The notes under the pieces: model-generated | What the model was told of the DNA's origin: nothing | Seen by the model: only the letters and a program-made list of their open reading frames with translations | Database searches by the model: none | In this document: in pieces, positions 50,321 through 61,384 of the stretch | Layout of the letters: each line of letters starts with the position of its first letter | How positions within the stretch are numbered: the stretch's first letter is position 1 | Assembly (NCBI RefSeq): GCF_000004195.4 | Contig: NC_030677.2 | Location: 69,154,222 to 69,218,221, forward strand | Length of the DNA stretch: 64,000 nucleotides | Reading direction: 5' to 3' | Source: Xenopus tropicalis | Taxonomy: Eukaryota; Chordata; Amphibia; Anura; Pipidae | Translations under genes and position numbers: made by a program

Positions 50321-51199
50321 TATTTCAGAATGCAGTATAATTCATTAGGCAGTTAACGGCAAATTGTGAAATTGCCCATAGTTCAATATTCAAACCATGT
50401 TGTTAGATTCCAGTTTTTATTAGTGCAAAATAGCATTTTTTTTTATAAAAAGTGCAAAAACTTGAAAACATGACAGTGGCTACAGGGTTGCAACATGTAT
50501 ATTAAACTAAACGGCTGTATGTAACAAAAAAAATAACTCACTCAAAAATAAGCAAGCAAATTTTCCTGTATGTTAAACATACATTTTGCAACCCTGTTGC
50601 CTTTGCAATGTTTTATGTTAAATGTTTTTTTGTTTCACAAAAAAATCACTAACTGAAAAAATAAGGAAACAAGTTTTCCTTTGCAAATGTTTAAAAAAGA
50701 AAAGTAAAAAAAACAAATAAAAATATATATATATATTATGTTATGATAATCTTATGATAAAATAGCTAAAATCTGCCTTTTCCCCAGTCAATCAGTAACC
50801 CTGCCCTTGACTTTTTTTTACATCTGTGTTAGTGTCCCTTTAAGAAGAAAAAAGCGCCTGGATCCGCTAGTCCATTTTGTGTGCAAGGCGAGGAATGCCA
50901 TTGTGTAGTGCATAATTCTTTGCCTTTCTCTTTTCTATAGCTGGGCATTGCTCTGCTCACTTTCTCCACACCAAGCAAAGGTTATTGTCTGAGTTCCTAG
51001 CCATAATAGCACTGTGTATTGTATAATATTAAACAATGCGTTCATACACTGCTGTGGATTGCACTGAACTCAGTCATTGCTGGCACCAGTTTGGTTGTTT
51101 AAAAGGAACATGATACATGAAAGCCATTAACTACATAAGCACAAAGACAGAGAGAAGTTAAGAGAGAGAGAGAGAAAAAGGAATCAAAACATGGCACAC

Positions 51200-51568
51200 A
51201 ACAAGTAATTCAATAAGGCTCACATGCACAGTAACGGCATTTCACACTGCAGGACCTTCCCTCCATGGGCTGCGTACTCTGGCTGTGTATTGGAAAGCAT
51301 TCCCCTCCCTGCTCCATTTACATGCATAACTGGCCTAGTAGGTGTAAAAATAGACAGGCCGTGCCTGAATTGGAAATGGTCACTGACTGATGCCTGCAGT
51401 TGCTGGAATGAATTCTAAGAGAAAAAGAGGGAGAGAAATTCCACCCGGCAAAGAGGTAGAGCTTGTGAGTGATACCCCGCTTAGCAGAGAAGGCTGCAGC
51501 CACTGTTTGTGTGGATTAGTGGACCGGGCAGAGACAGACAACACCACACAAAGTTGGCTGGGATAGTT
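51200..51568 (+). promoter_or_regulatory. putative leader / promoter of the MGNAP exon
   Basis: Repeat-poor stretch of higher GC content than the surrounding intron, preceded by a short GA-rich run near 51155-51180. No TATA box or clear initiator is visible. It is offered as the likely 5' flank only because the MGNAP exon directly follows. Confidence 0.3.
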
Positions 51569-51700
51569 ATGGGCAATGCACCACTTTGCCAGGCCTGCCA
51601 TACAGAAAAAATAGATGCCCAAGGCAATATCCCTGATCCAGACAAAATGCCTGACTACTATGTCTTCATCAGTGATGGAAGCACAGAGCAGGAGGTTGTG
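51569..51700 (+). CDS. ank2: candidate third alternative first coding exon, MGNAP form (44 residues)
   Basis: An open frame starting MGNAPLCQACHTEK and ending GSTEQEVV. It meets a full-consensus donor, GTAAGT at 51701, exactly in phase 0, so it would read into exon 2 at 61283 with no shift. The ATG has G at -3 and G at +4. The peptide is acidic (8 Asp/Glu, 2 Lys), opposite in charge to the other two starts. It carries Gly2 and cysteines 7 and 10, a pattern seen in lipid-modified N-termini, but Leu6 does not fit the usual N-myristoylation rule, so acylation is speculative. I do not recognise the sequence. Support comes from frame, donor, position and surrounding repeat-free DNA. It could instead be a chance ORF or the exon of another transcript. 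Confidence 0.6.
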
Positions 51701-52893
51701 GTAAGTGCAGTACTATGCAGGTGGAACAGGAGTGTGGAGGTTCACCCTCTTGCAGGATTGATGCTATTTACATCATGCAGTGATGCCAGTTAGATCAGGG
51801 CATGATGGGGAGAAATTCATATAAGTTTTCTTTTATTTTTTAACTTTATTTTTAAGTGTTCATTCTATCTCAATGGCACATAGGAGATATGCATGCTACT
51901 TTATCATTTTGCTTTTTCCTTTGATGTAATTCAGACCTAGTGCAGAACCTTGCATTCACAGGTTAATAGAAGGCCCTCCTAATCTTAATAGAGGCGTTGC
52001 ACCTGCTGTTCCCTTGCACCACACACACAAGAAAAGAAAAAGTTATTAGTGCAAGAAAAAATCATTTCCACAGAATTGTATACTTTTATAATATCAAAGG
52101 CTTTTCTAAAATGTTTGTTTTATCCAACACTGAGGTAGAGAAACATAGGTCTGGACTGCAATGAACTGTATGAGTTGTGTTTTGGCAGCAAGTAAATAGT
52201 GAACATTCTCTATAAGCATATAACTTATTTTTTTGTGTAGAATTTCTATATGTTGTATATATAACTGTGTCCTTGCAGATTCTCTAGTTTAGACATTTTT
52301 TCCTGGATTCCCGAGTTCTAAATCAACCCTTGTGGGGGCAAGCAATATGGCAGTACAATCCCATCAATATAGATGCAAATATGCAGAGAATGCACTGTAC
52401 AAATAACAAACTATGATATCAAATGTCAAGTGTAAAACACAGAGATGATGAAAAATCCACACAATAAGTAGGAAATTACATCCTGCATTAAAAAAAAAAT
52501 GAAAATGTCACTGGTATGAAAATGCTTTTTTTCCCTGTACTGTACCCTTGTACAGTATTCCATAACTAACTAATCAATCATTATTCTCACTGCAGAAAAA
52601 ACACAATAAATACTTAAAGTGTATTTGTTGCTATGACTTTCTGTGCTGGGCAAATATTACCTATATTATTACATAATTTATTAGGGTAAATCTGTGCTAT
52701 TGAAGGGAGTGCTGGGACAAAATGGACTTGATGGACACAAAAAAATCTAATATTTACATTTTGTAGTGACACAGCACAAGGTGGATATTGGGTATTGGTT
52801 AAAGGATGTAATTGCTGGTTTAGGATTCAGAAATCTACAGTTTAATATACTTGTCAAAGCCTCTTCTTATCTGTAAACTTAAAATCAACACTT

Positions 52894-53379
52894 TGGGCCA
52901 GATTCACTAAGGTACGAATCCGAATCACGAAATTCGATCATTTCTGATGATCGCAAATGTCACTAAAAATTCTTTCCGTTTGAATATGAAAATTTCGTAC
53001 TTAAGATCCAAAATTTTCGTATTAAACCGATCGTTTGCAATACTCACAAATTTTTCATATCCAAACGATTGTAAACGGCTGGAAAACCTTTCTGACTTTG
53101 ATCCTACAGTGCATGATTTTGGAAGCCTCCCATAAGACTCAATGGCACTCTGCATCTCCAGCCTGGCCAAAGGAAAGTCACGATACGGCAACTTGAATGA
53201 ATCCTAAAGTTTTGTACTCGTTGTGACGAAACGATTTTGTCACACAAATTGTCGCAAAGTACGAAAAAGTTGCGCAAATTAGTGAAAAAATCACAAAAAA
53301 TACACACAGTTCTAAAACTTGGAAAAAATACGACTCTTTTGTATTTGGACTCAATCATACTTTGATGAATGTGCCCCTT
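52894..53379. mobile_element. inverted-repeat element, GGGCCAGATTCACTAAGG ends
   Basis: Left GGGCCAGATTCACTAAGGTA; right ATACTTTGATGAATGTGCCCC. The interior is imperfectly palindromic with many CGAAA/TTTCG words. Non-coding; ORFs on both strands mirror each other. Confidence 0.6.
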
Positions 53380-53570
53380 TGTATAACTGCAACAATGCAT
53401 TCCACCTCATGACTATATTGGTGTTTAAAATAATCCAGCAATAAATCATTTTTTACTCAGGAGTACGGATATTCTTGTCTCTCCTTGACATGGCCATTTG
53501 TTGTTGGTGCCTTAGAATTTGACCCAGCAAGGATGATTTTGAATGTGTCGGCTCTGTATAAATAAAGGAT

Positions 53571-53596
53571 AATAATAGGAATAATAATAATAATTA
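53571..53596 (+). repeat. (AAT)n-like microsatellite
   Basis: AATAATAGGAATAATAATAATAATTA region; simple sequence. Confidence 0.8.
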
Positions 53597-54129
53597 CTCT
53601 CAGATTGCAAATGCAGTCAATCAGATCCACCTTGTACCTAGAAGCACATAGGTGATTACAGATCATATATCACTTTATGTACCTGGATTATTTAAAGCCC
53701 CTGAGCTAATAGTTCTGCATATTCAATTAAAATGAAAAAAAAGCAATAAACTGCAATAAAAAGCAAGAGCTTTGCCTTTTCCAGAAGCAACTGGCATGTG
53801 TAGGTCTGTACTTGCTTGTGCTAGTTGCATTCCAGTAGGCGTAGCATAGCTGAGACTCTCTCGTCTTTCTCTAGTGCTACATTTATTTCCGCCTACAGAT
53901 TGCTGTGTTCGAGATGGTGCCCGCTTTGCCTCCTTTCCATTTTTTTGCCTTATAAAAGATTAACATGTTTCATTTTAATATTTAATGTAGGTTATGTGAA
54001 GTGAAATCTCTGATTAGTATAACAATGTTTCATATGGATCCAAGCAGATTTTTTTTTACGTTTGTTTTCTTTAAGATATTTACACAGTGACTGTATAGTG
54101 TTGGTGAAACCAAATGAATAAAATGCCCC

Positions 54130-54171
54130 AGAAATGCACATACACAGAAATGCACAGAAATGCACAGAAAG
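54130..54171 (+). repeat. short tandem repeat, CAGAAATGCA units
   Basis: CAGAAATGCACA repeated three to four times with small changes. Confidence 0.8.
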
Positions 54172-54245
54172 GGGCACAGTATTGGTAGTTCATTCTGTCT
54201 GATATTTGAATGGTCTGTCTGGGCTCAGCCTTGTGACTTGTAGCC

Positions 54246-54482
54246 AGGGCCAGAACTAGGGGTAGGCAGAAGAGGCAGCTGCCTAGGGCGCAACGACTGA
54301 GGGGCGGCAGGCAGGAGCCTCTCCTGCCTACCCCTAGTGCTACTTTGTCATTGCCTCCGCCGCTTGTCATTAGCGGCGGAAGCAATGACCGAACAAATCG
54401 CTCCGCCCCCCCGAACCTTCTCCTGTGCTTTGGCGCGCATGCGCCGTTCGGGGGGGCGGAGAGGTGGGCGGAGTTGGCCGAC
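54246..54482 (+). repeat. GC-rich dispersed element with two hairpins
   Basis: CTAGGGGTAGGCAG near 54257 is inverted as CTGCCTACCCCTAG ending about 54338. CATTGCCTCCGCCGC at 54349 pairs with GCGGCGGAAGCAATG ending 54387. CpG-dense. The start matches, inverted, the element at 21870-22025, so this is a repeat and not a promoter island. Confidence 0.65.
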
Positions 54483-56545
54483 ATGTGAAACATAAAGATG
54501 ACTGCATACTTAATTGATTTCTAAAGTATTCAAAAACATACATTTTTAATGGATTTGCAAATCAAAGCAATGTGCATCAAATGGTGAATTTTGCAGTAAT
54601 TCTTTTGTACAGTAACCCATATAACAGAAACTGTAAATTTTCAGAGCAGTCATGTATGCTTTTGCATTTCACCACACCATGGGAAATTAGTTTCTATATA
54701 ATCAGTTTTAGGATAGCAACATCATTTATATGACATTGTTGCCTTAAACACATTGAGCTCAAGTTTTAAATATATGACAGGGTATCTGTGATTTATTATT
54801 TTTAAATGGAATGTGTGTACTGCTTAAAGGGGGAAAATAAATATTTCATATAAATGAAAGTGTTACTGAATAACCATTCTGTTCTTATCAAGTAGATGCC
54901 ATTATATTTGTGACATGAGGTATCATTAAGCCTGCAAAATTTTGGTGTAGAAAGGCCAGCATGCTACAACTATGGTCCAAACAGAGCACTCAGAAAATAG
55001 CACCCCATTCATATATATGATATAGAATGAAAAACCTTTACATACAATTTGCAGGATATGATTTAAGGTTGTTTTTTTTTGTTTTTTTACTGAAATGCAC
55101 TAAAATGCAACTGAATTTGTGAATTGTGGGAAATACAGTTCCGTTCAATTGGGGTTCTATATAATAAAAGTTGCTTCTTTTACAACAGATCTAATTAGCA
55201 AAAAAGCAACCTATCAGCAGTAGATTGCGACCTGCCCAGTATTTCAGCCAAGGCCAAGAATGGTATTACAGATTTTCTAGCAATGTACTTGCTGGTAAAT
55301 TTGTAATAACTGGTCTCAGCTCTCCCACTATCCCACAGACACTCACCCTACTCACCAGATCCTCTCCCTGTTTAACCCGTGTGTCTGATTGGTTACTATG
55401 GGTTTCTGTACTTGGGCAGACTGTGCCTTTTATTTCATACGGGGGATATTTGTGTCCTTCGTTTGATTAACCCTTTTTGTGAGCAGATATGTCATATTAT
55501 TTCATAGAGGTTTAAGTCAATTTGCTTGCTTCCCATTTACATTTATAAGAGTATTAGCATTTATTTATATGTGCAGAAATTCAATGCATTCCAAGTTGAT
55601 AAACTTATTTAGTTTCAAACATCAACTAAAGCAGGTCCCAAAGAAGTTCACTGTAGTTTCAGTTTCAGTTTCAGCAGATATAACCGCAAAGTTACTGTCT
55701 ATCCTGACCACTGTCAACATAATTGCCACAAAGCTTCCTCTGCCACAAGATGGCTACCATTGTTGCACACTGAACAACTTGTCAGTCTGTTGATTGGCAT
55801 GAAAGATGCTCAGGTGACTGGCTAAAGAAATAGAGGTGCACAGCGGCTCAAAAACTGCAGCAGAGGATCCATGTGCCTTGGGGCTTCTGTAGAACTTTTA
55901 TTTCTGTGATGTGGCAAGAAGCTAAAGAGAGCAAACTACGGAAGGGTTTAGCTGTACTGCCGATATACAATAACAAACAGTAAGCACAGTTGACAGAATG
56001 CAGCCAAAATTCAGCCATCAATTTATATAGAAACAAGGTTATAAGATTAGTATAAATAAATGAAAAGGACAATATTAATGTGAATATGTTATAAACTAAG
56101 GAAGGATGCACTATAGTGAGGACTGTCACTTATATCCTTGCTCCATCAGTGAAACATTCATTCAGAATTCCTTCCACATGTAATAATCCAATGACTGGCA
56201 TGAAAATGTCAGAAGAATTCTGACTCTAAACACTTGTCAGTCACAATGGCAGTTGGAGTGAATGAGAAAATTAGAAGTAGACTAAATACTAATTGCAGAA
56301 ATCAAAATTTGTTCCATTACTGAACAGCAGCTGAAGTAAAATCATTGCAGTTGTGCATTGGGTAATTGCCATCTTTTGCATGCTGCAGGTATGGTGGGGG
56401 CGATGCAGTACCTGGGATTAATACAGCCCCTGCTGAGCTGTGCTGTACTGTACATGATCAGACAGGCTGGGGGCAGTGTGTAGTACTTGTAATTTTTATA
56501 TCTAAAGATGTAACGATTACAAGTCACACTTTTAAATTTGATTGG

Positions 56546-56566
56546 CAAAGACAAAAACATACACAT
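56546..56566 (+). repeat. 21-bp direct repeat, left copy
   Basis: Begins CAAAGACAAAAACATACAC and is identical over 21 bases to 57383-57403. The two copies bracket 816 bp that include the inverted-repeat element at 56692-57349. Confidence 0.85.
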
Positions 56567-56691
56567 CGTTAAACTTCAAAACACAAAAGGAGAAAAAAGG
56601 GCACTCTGGAAATACAAAAACAGGCCATAACAAAAAATAAAAAGAGAAAAACCTTTATTATACACTCACCTCACAAAGCCTAACGCATTTT

Positions 56692-57349
56692 AGGGTTGAT
56701 TCACTAAAGTGCGATAACGCTTATCGCATGCTTTTTTGCGTTAAAATTGACATGAAAAAAACCGTGCGATTCGCTAAAGTATTATCATATGTGTTAAGTT
56801 GCATATCGCACAACCGAATGTATTAATTTTAGCGCATTGTGTTAATTCTCGCACAAAAATAATACTAACGCATGATTCACAAACACTTAGACGCGCTAAA
56901 TATCGCATTCATCTATGAGAAAATTAACACCTACTTGGGGCAGGCGGTAATTATAAAAAAGTACAGTTCATGAGCTTTTAGCAACACAATATGCTTTGCA
57001 GTGTTATTTATTCAAGTATTGTAGTAGTGTTGGCCCTAGAGTGTTGCAGCCTCCAGTTTGCAGGGAAATGGTCATTTTCAAAAAAAGTAGTTTTATGAAC
57101 ATAATGATGTGTTTGGCTAATATGGCGTGTGCGCGATAAGAAGCGCATGTGCGTTAATTAGCGCGCTGCAATAATTAGCGCGCGTTGCATCAAATACTGC
57201 ACGAAAATAGTCTTCGCAACTTAAATAATGCAAACAGCATCGCGTCTAAATTAACGCAAGTATCCTTTTAGTGAATCGTGCGTTAAGACGCGAAAAAAAC
57301 GCATGCTATAAATAGTGCTCGTTTTATCGCACTTTAGTGAATCAACCCT
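56692..57349. mobile_element. 658-bp inverted-repeat element (AGGGTTGATTCACTAAAGTG ends)
   Basis: Left AGGGTTGATTCACTAAAGTG continuing GCGATA; right is the exact inverse complement, TATCGC then ACTTTAGTGAATCAACCCT. The terminal inverted repeat is at least 25 bp. The interior is rich in GCG/CGC words with GCGCGCTGCAATAATTAGCG near 57160. No transposase frame. Confidence 0.9.
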
Positions 57350-57382
57350 TTTGTGTCTTTCTGACACTTAATCATAGGCTTC

Positions 57383-57403
57383 CAAAGACAAAAACATACA
57401 CAT
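57383..57403 (+). repeat. 21-bp direct repeat, right copy
   Basis: Partner of 56546-56566, base for base. Confidence 0.85.
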
Positions 57404-57579
57404 GACCATAGTACATTAAATTAAGTTGATGCAGTGGTTTGAGGGTTACCAATGCAGATTTACCCTTTAAAGGTAATGCTGCATGTGGAGATATAACCTG
57501 TATTTGTTTCATGGATTGTTGTAGATCACCTCATTTGTCTTATTTTTTTCTGTCTCATGGACAGTTTTTCATCCCTTAC

Positions 57580-57900
57580 ATAGGTGTGGGACCTGTTATA
57601 CAGAATGCTCAGGACCTGGGGTTTTACAGATAAGGGGTCTTTCCGCCGTTTGCATCACCATACTTTGTCTCCTAAAAAGAATTTAAATTTGAAACAAACC
57701 CAATAGGATTGGTTTTCCTCCAGTAAGCATTACTTAAATCTTAGTTGAGATCAAGTATTAGGTATTGCTTTATAATTACAGAGAAATAATTTTTAAGAAT
57801 ATGAATTATTTTAATTAAACTGCAGTCTGTGGGAGAAGGCCTTCCCGTAATTCGAAGCTTTCTGAATAACATGTTTCCAGATAATGGATCCCATACTTGG
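57580..57900. mobile_element. ACAGGTATGGGACCTGTTAT family, copy 6
   Basis: Left ATAGGTGTGGGACCTGTTAT, right GATAATGGATCCCATACTTG; interior CCAATAGGATTGGTTTTCC. Confidence 0.8.
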
Positions 57901-59059
57901 GATCTCCAGGTGTGACATTCTTTTAAAGGACTGTTCTATTAAAGGATGGTGGGGGCTCAGTCTGCAGGTGCAATTATGGTGCATACATCTGGAAGCCCAG
58001 GGTGAATTTAGGTCAGATTAGAAGTAAGATATATTTGCTGCCCTAGATATTCCTGGAACCATGATTTAATATACTTGAAGCAGACTTTTCATATGTCTGT
58101 AACCTTGTTATTGGCCCTGACCTAATAAAGGATCTTAAAGGGGTGCTTAAAGGAAAAAAAGCTCAAACACCTCTTCCCCAAAGGGAGAATAAAGACTGTT
58201 CTTAAAGGAATCATTCCTTTTTCATTATACTAAGAGAATGACTGCAAAAGAAGGAATTGAATAGGCAAAGATAACACTAAGCACAGGAAAATGCATTAGT
58301 CATGCTTAGCGTAATATAAATATGTTATAGACTCTATCTATGTGCAGCCTTGTACTTTTTGCTAAAACATAGATGGAGACAAGTTGGCTCGCTGCAGATT
58401 TGAATCCTGTCTCATTTTGTAAGCACTCATATGAAAAGCAGGTCATTTGGGTAAAAGCTAATGGTAAAATTATAATAAATATTTCATGTATACATAATAG
58501 TATCAGTCAGCTGGTTTCTGTGCTAGAAAAAATATGTATAATGTATATTGAAATTGCGCATTAGTTACAGGGATGTACCTTGAATGCACTGGGCACCCCC
58601 TGCAAAAAATCTTCAAAAAACTTTAGGAAAGAATAGCTAAACCCGGAAAATCTTTAGTGACCACATTCGCCGGTGGAAGAAAGATTGCAGATTTTATCAT
58701 TTGTAGCAGTGGGCAATGCATATAACTTCTTACAGAAAAGTTTTCTTTACAGCAAAAGACTAAGCCACCTTCAAGCAGACCTTAAAAGCATGCTATGTAC
58801 TTTTAACATTTGCAGTGCAACAGCTGTCTGGAGTAGACTTTTTGGTTATTTAACAACCCCTAAGAAAAGTGTGCGTTCTTACTGCATACAAATAAAGGCT
58901 ATAGTTGTCAAGTCATTATGCTTAGACACAAGTGTCTTAGACACAAGAGTGTTCTATAACCCAACATTACTTCCAAGATTACTTTCCTCTCCTTCATTAC
59001 CATTCCCAGTTTTACACTCTGTATTTGTGGAGTGATTACACGATAAACCCCTGCCAGTG

Positions 59060-59215
59060 ACATGTGCTCAGCTCAAGAATGTGAGTTATCTCTGCATCCA
59101 CAGCACAGCCAGAGACTGCGTTTGATTACTCGCCTTCTCATTGATCTCCCCACAGCTCAGGTTGCAGTATCATCACACATTAGCAGGCTCCTTCCATTAC
59201 ACCCTTTAGTCTCTT
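59060..59215. other. repeat-free stretch, possible conserved non-coding element
   Basis: Balanced composition, no repeat signature; contains GTTTGATTACTCGCC and CTCATTGATCTCC words. Texture-based suggestion only. Confidence 0.2.
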
Positions 59216-59324
59216 TCTAAAGGCATGTTTTACGCATTGGGCTTCCGGTGCAGGTGCACAAACAATATTCCAATAAAAAAGGATTTAGAGAAATGCTGCC
59301 TCTCATAGCTAACTGAAATCAAGT

Positions 59325-59636
59325 ACAGGTATGGGACCTGTTATTGAGAATGCTCAGGACCTGGCGTTTTTAAAGATAAGGAATCTATCCATACTTTAGA
59401 TCCCCCTACCTCAACTCTACTAAAAAATAATGTCATCATTAAATAAACCCAATATGATTGTTTTGCCACCAGTAAGGAATAATTATATCTTAGTACAAGG
59501 AACTGTTTTATTATTACAGAGAAAAAGGAAACCATTTTTTAAATTTGAATAACATGGAGCCTATGGGAGATGGCCTTACTGTAATTTGGAACTTTCTAAA
59601 TAACATATTGCTGGATAACAGATCCCTTACCTGTAC
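59325..59636. mobile_element. ACAGGTATGGGACCTGTTAT family, copy 7
   Basis: The left end matches the family for 20 bases; right end GATAACAGATCCCTTACCTG. Complete element. Confidence 0.85.
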
Positions 59637-60540
59637 AAGCTTTGGAACAAGCTAAACAGTTCAACTTTTTTTATTTTACTGCGAAAAGAGTTCCTGTCAT
59701 ACTGGCAACACTGTAACCTCATGTACAAGTGCCTGCGTAAATACACCTACACTACTGAATATTATGTTCTGCTGTATGTTCTTGAGCATTATGCTTGTGT
59801 AATTTCTAGTTTCCGCAATTTTATGTTAAAGTCTTTAGGGAAAAGAATACTTCCTTTTGTCTGCCTCACTAATACATGCTTTTAGTAATGTTTGATCTGG
59901 AACAGTTACTATTCTAATGCAGTTCTCTAACATCTGTTTTACAATATTTTTTTTTTGTCATATAAAATAAAGCTACATAGACACAGGATTAGTTTTACAG
60001 GGATTAAGTAAAATAGTTAAAAAAAATATTTCTCTTGCTCATGGATGGATGGGTTTGACTAGAAAGGGAAATTTATTTTATCTACTGTACATGTATCTGC
60101 CATAGATTCCTTCAGGTCTGATTCACCATCAAGTTAACTTTTAGTATGTTATAAAATGGTCTTTCAAAATTTTTTATTTTTTTTAATAATTTGACTTTAA
60201 TTCAAACCACTGCCTGGTTGCTAGGGTAATTTGGCCCCGAGTAACCAAGTAGCTGATAAAATGATGAGACATGGAACAAAACACTAAATCAATTAAAAAC
60301 AACAAGTTAATTTAAAGGTTAACAACCCCTTTATGCAGAAAATATTTTTGTTTGTTGCTTTTTACTAGATCTCTTTGTGACAGGAAAAAATCTGGTTATA
60401 AATATGAAGCATTTTGGTGCAGGATGAGGCTGCATTTTACCCATAGCATTGTAATCAGTGAAAAAAAATGTGTCTCCCTTTAAATCAATGGTCTGTTCTG
60501 GACTGCTCTGGACAACAGGGCAACTTTGATAAATGAGCAG

Positions 60541-60755
60541 AAGGGGCACTTGACTTTGGACCACTTGCCCTTTTTCCAGCTGTATATTTGGTGCTTGTAT
60601 TGTGATACCTTGGTTTTGGTCACCGCACCAGATGTTTAACCATTTGGTGCTGGTTTAGGCAGCACCAAAGGGGCACCTTAATTTGGCCCACTTGCCCTTT
60701 ATTCAGCTGTATATTTGGTACTTGAATTTTAATACCTTGGCTTTGTTCACAGCTC
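60541..60755 (+). repeat. tandem duplication, period about 127 bp
   Basis: AAGGGGCACTTGACTTTGG ... CAGCTGTATATTTGGTGC at 60541 recurs as AAGGGGCACCTTAATTTGG ... CAGCTGTATATTTGGTAC at 60668. Confidence 0.75.
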
Positions 60756-60851
60756 CAACTGTTTCTACTAGTTTGCAATGTGTTTGCCGATTGTAAACTT
60801 CTTGTGGGGTAATTAATGGTCTTTTCTGGATAAACAGCTCTACATTAAAGA

Positions 60852-61110
60852 CAGGGTCGGACTGGGCCGCCGGGACCCCGGGAAAAATCCTGGTGGGCCC
60901 CGGCGGCCCAGACCCATCCCTTACCTGTGCTCCCCCTTGCCCAACCGCTCCTCCCCTGATGCGTTAAATTTATGCTCTCAGGGAAGGACATCGGGTGGGG
61001 GGCCCTGGGAGGGGGATTAGGGGGGCCCCTATGGGGGGGTGCGGTGCGGGCACCTGCAGGGCCCCTGGGGCGGGAGCCCTGGTGCGTCCTTCACCCCCCA
61101 GTCCGACCGT
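60852..61110. mobile_element. CpG-rich inverted-repeat element just before exon 2
   Basis: Left CAGGGTCGGACTGGGCCGCC; right CCCCCCAGTCCGACC. The ends are inverse complements and the interior is mostly G and C. It ends about 170 bp before exon 2 and imitates a CpG island, but its terminal repeats mark it as an inserted element. Confidence 0.75.
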
Positions 61111-61282
61111 GTTAGAAGGATATAGGATAACAGCTCACATTAATAGGATATAACCTGAACATCAGTCTTCAATTAAACCAGTTTTTGTACAGTGGTCCCA
61201 TCCCATTATATACATGGATAACATGTAAGTGAGTGTCACGTACTGTTAGTAACATATTGCAATGTTGTTTTTCTTTCTACAG

Positions 61283-61384
61283 TCAGACAGCAATGCAAGC
61301 TTTCTCAGAGCTGCACGATCTGGCAATTTGGACAAAGTTGTGGAGTACCTGAAAGGTGGCATAGACATTAATACTTCTAACCAG
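61283..61384 (+). CDS. ank2: ankyrin-2 exon 2, start of ankyrin repeat 1 (34 residues)
   Basis: Begins [20 protein letters not shown] and ends DINTSNQ: the first helix pair of ankyrin repeat 1, which opens the membrane-binding repeat domain. Residues such as [14 protein letters not shown] identify ANK2 as opposed to ANK3 (which has Leu-Glu-Lys-Ala there) or ANK1. The acceptor is strong: a T/C-rich run and TTTCTTTCTACAG up to 61282. The donor is GTACAA at 61385. The length of 102 bp with phase 0 at both ends equals the known ankyrin exon 2. An ATG at 61263, inside the acceptor tract, is not a start. Oddity: Ser occupies the place where I recall Cys in TCNQ of other ankyrins. Confidence 0.97.

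Larger units (their letters stand above)
41433..51568 (+). other. intron between the MAHAA and MGNAP exons
   Basis: About 10 kb of intronic DNA. Recognised contents are repeat fragments near 43085-43160, inverted-repeat elements at about 43953-44357 and 47194-47545, a possible gene-derived patch on the minus strand at 46340-46620, and one more dispersed element at 49998-50320. Nothing else supportable. Confidence 0.65.
51701..61282 (+). other. intron before exon 2
   Basis: About 9.6 kb. Holds inverted-repeat elements at 52894-53379, 56692-57349, 57580-57900 and 59325-59636, two GC-rich elements (54246-54482 and 60852-61110), a tandem duplication at 60541-60755, and a repeat-free patch at about 59060-59215. 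No exon other than those listed is recognised. Confidence 0.7.

Noticed and set aside
52925..53400. Mirrored frames on both strands
   Set aside because: Explained by the palindromic interior of the inverted-repeat element at 52894-53379.
54080..54493. 137-codon minus-strand frame
   Set aside because: Coincides with the GC-rich dispersed element at 54246-54482 and a short tandem repeat; no domain.
60852..61110. CpG island promoter
   Set aside because: Terminal inverted repeats show it to be an inserted element; kept only as a finding about possible adoption.
61263..61282. ATG just before exon 2 in frame
   Set aside because: Lies in the polypyrimidine tract of the splice acceptor.
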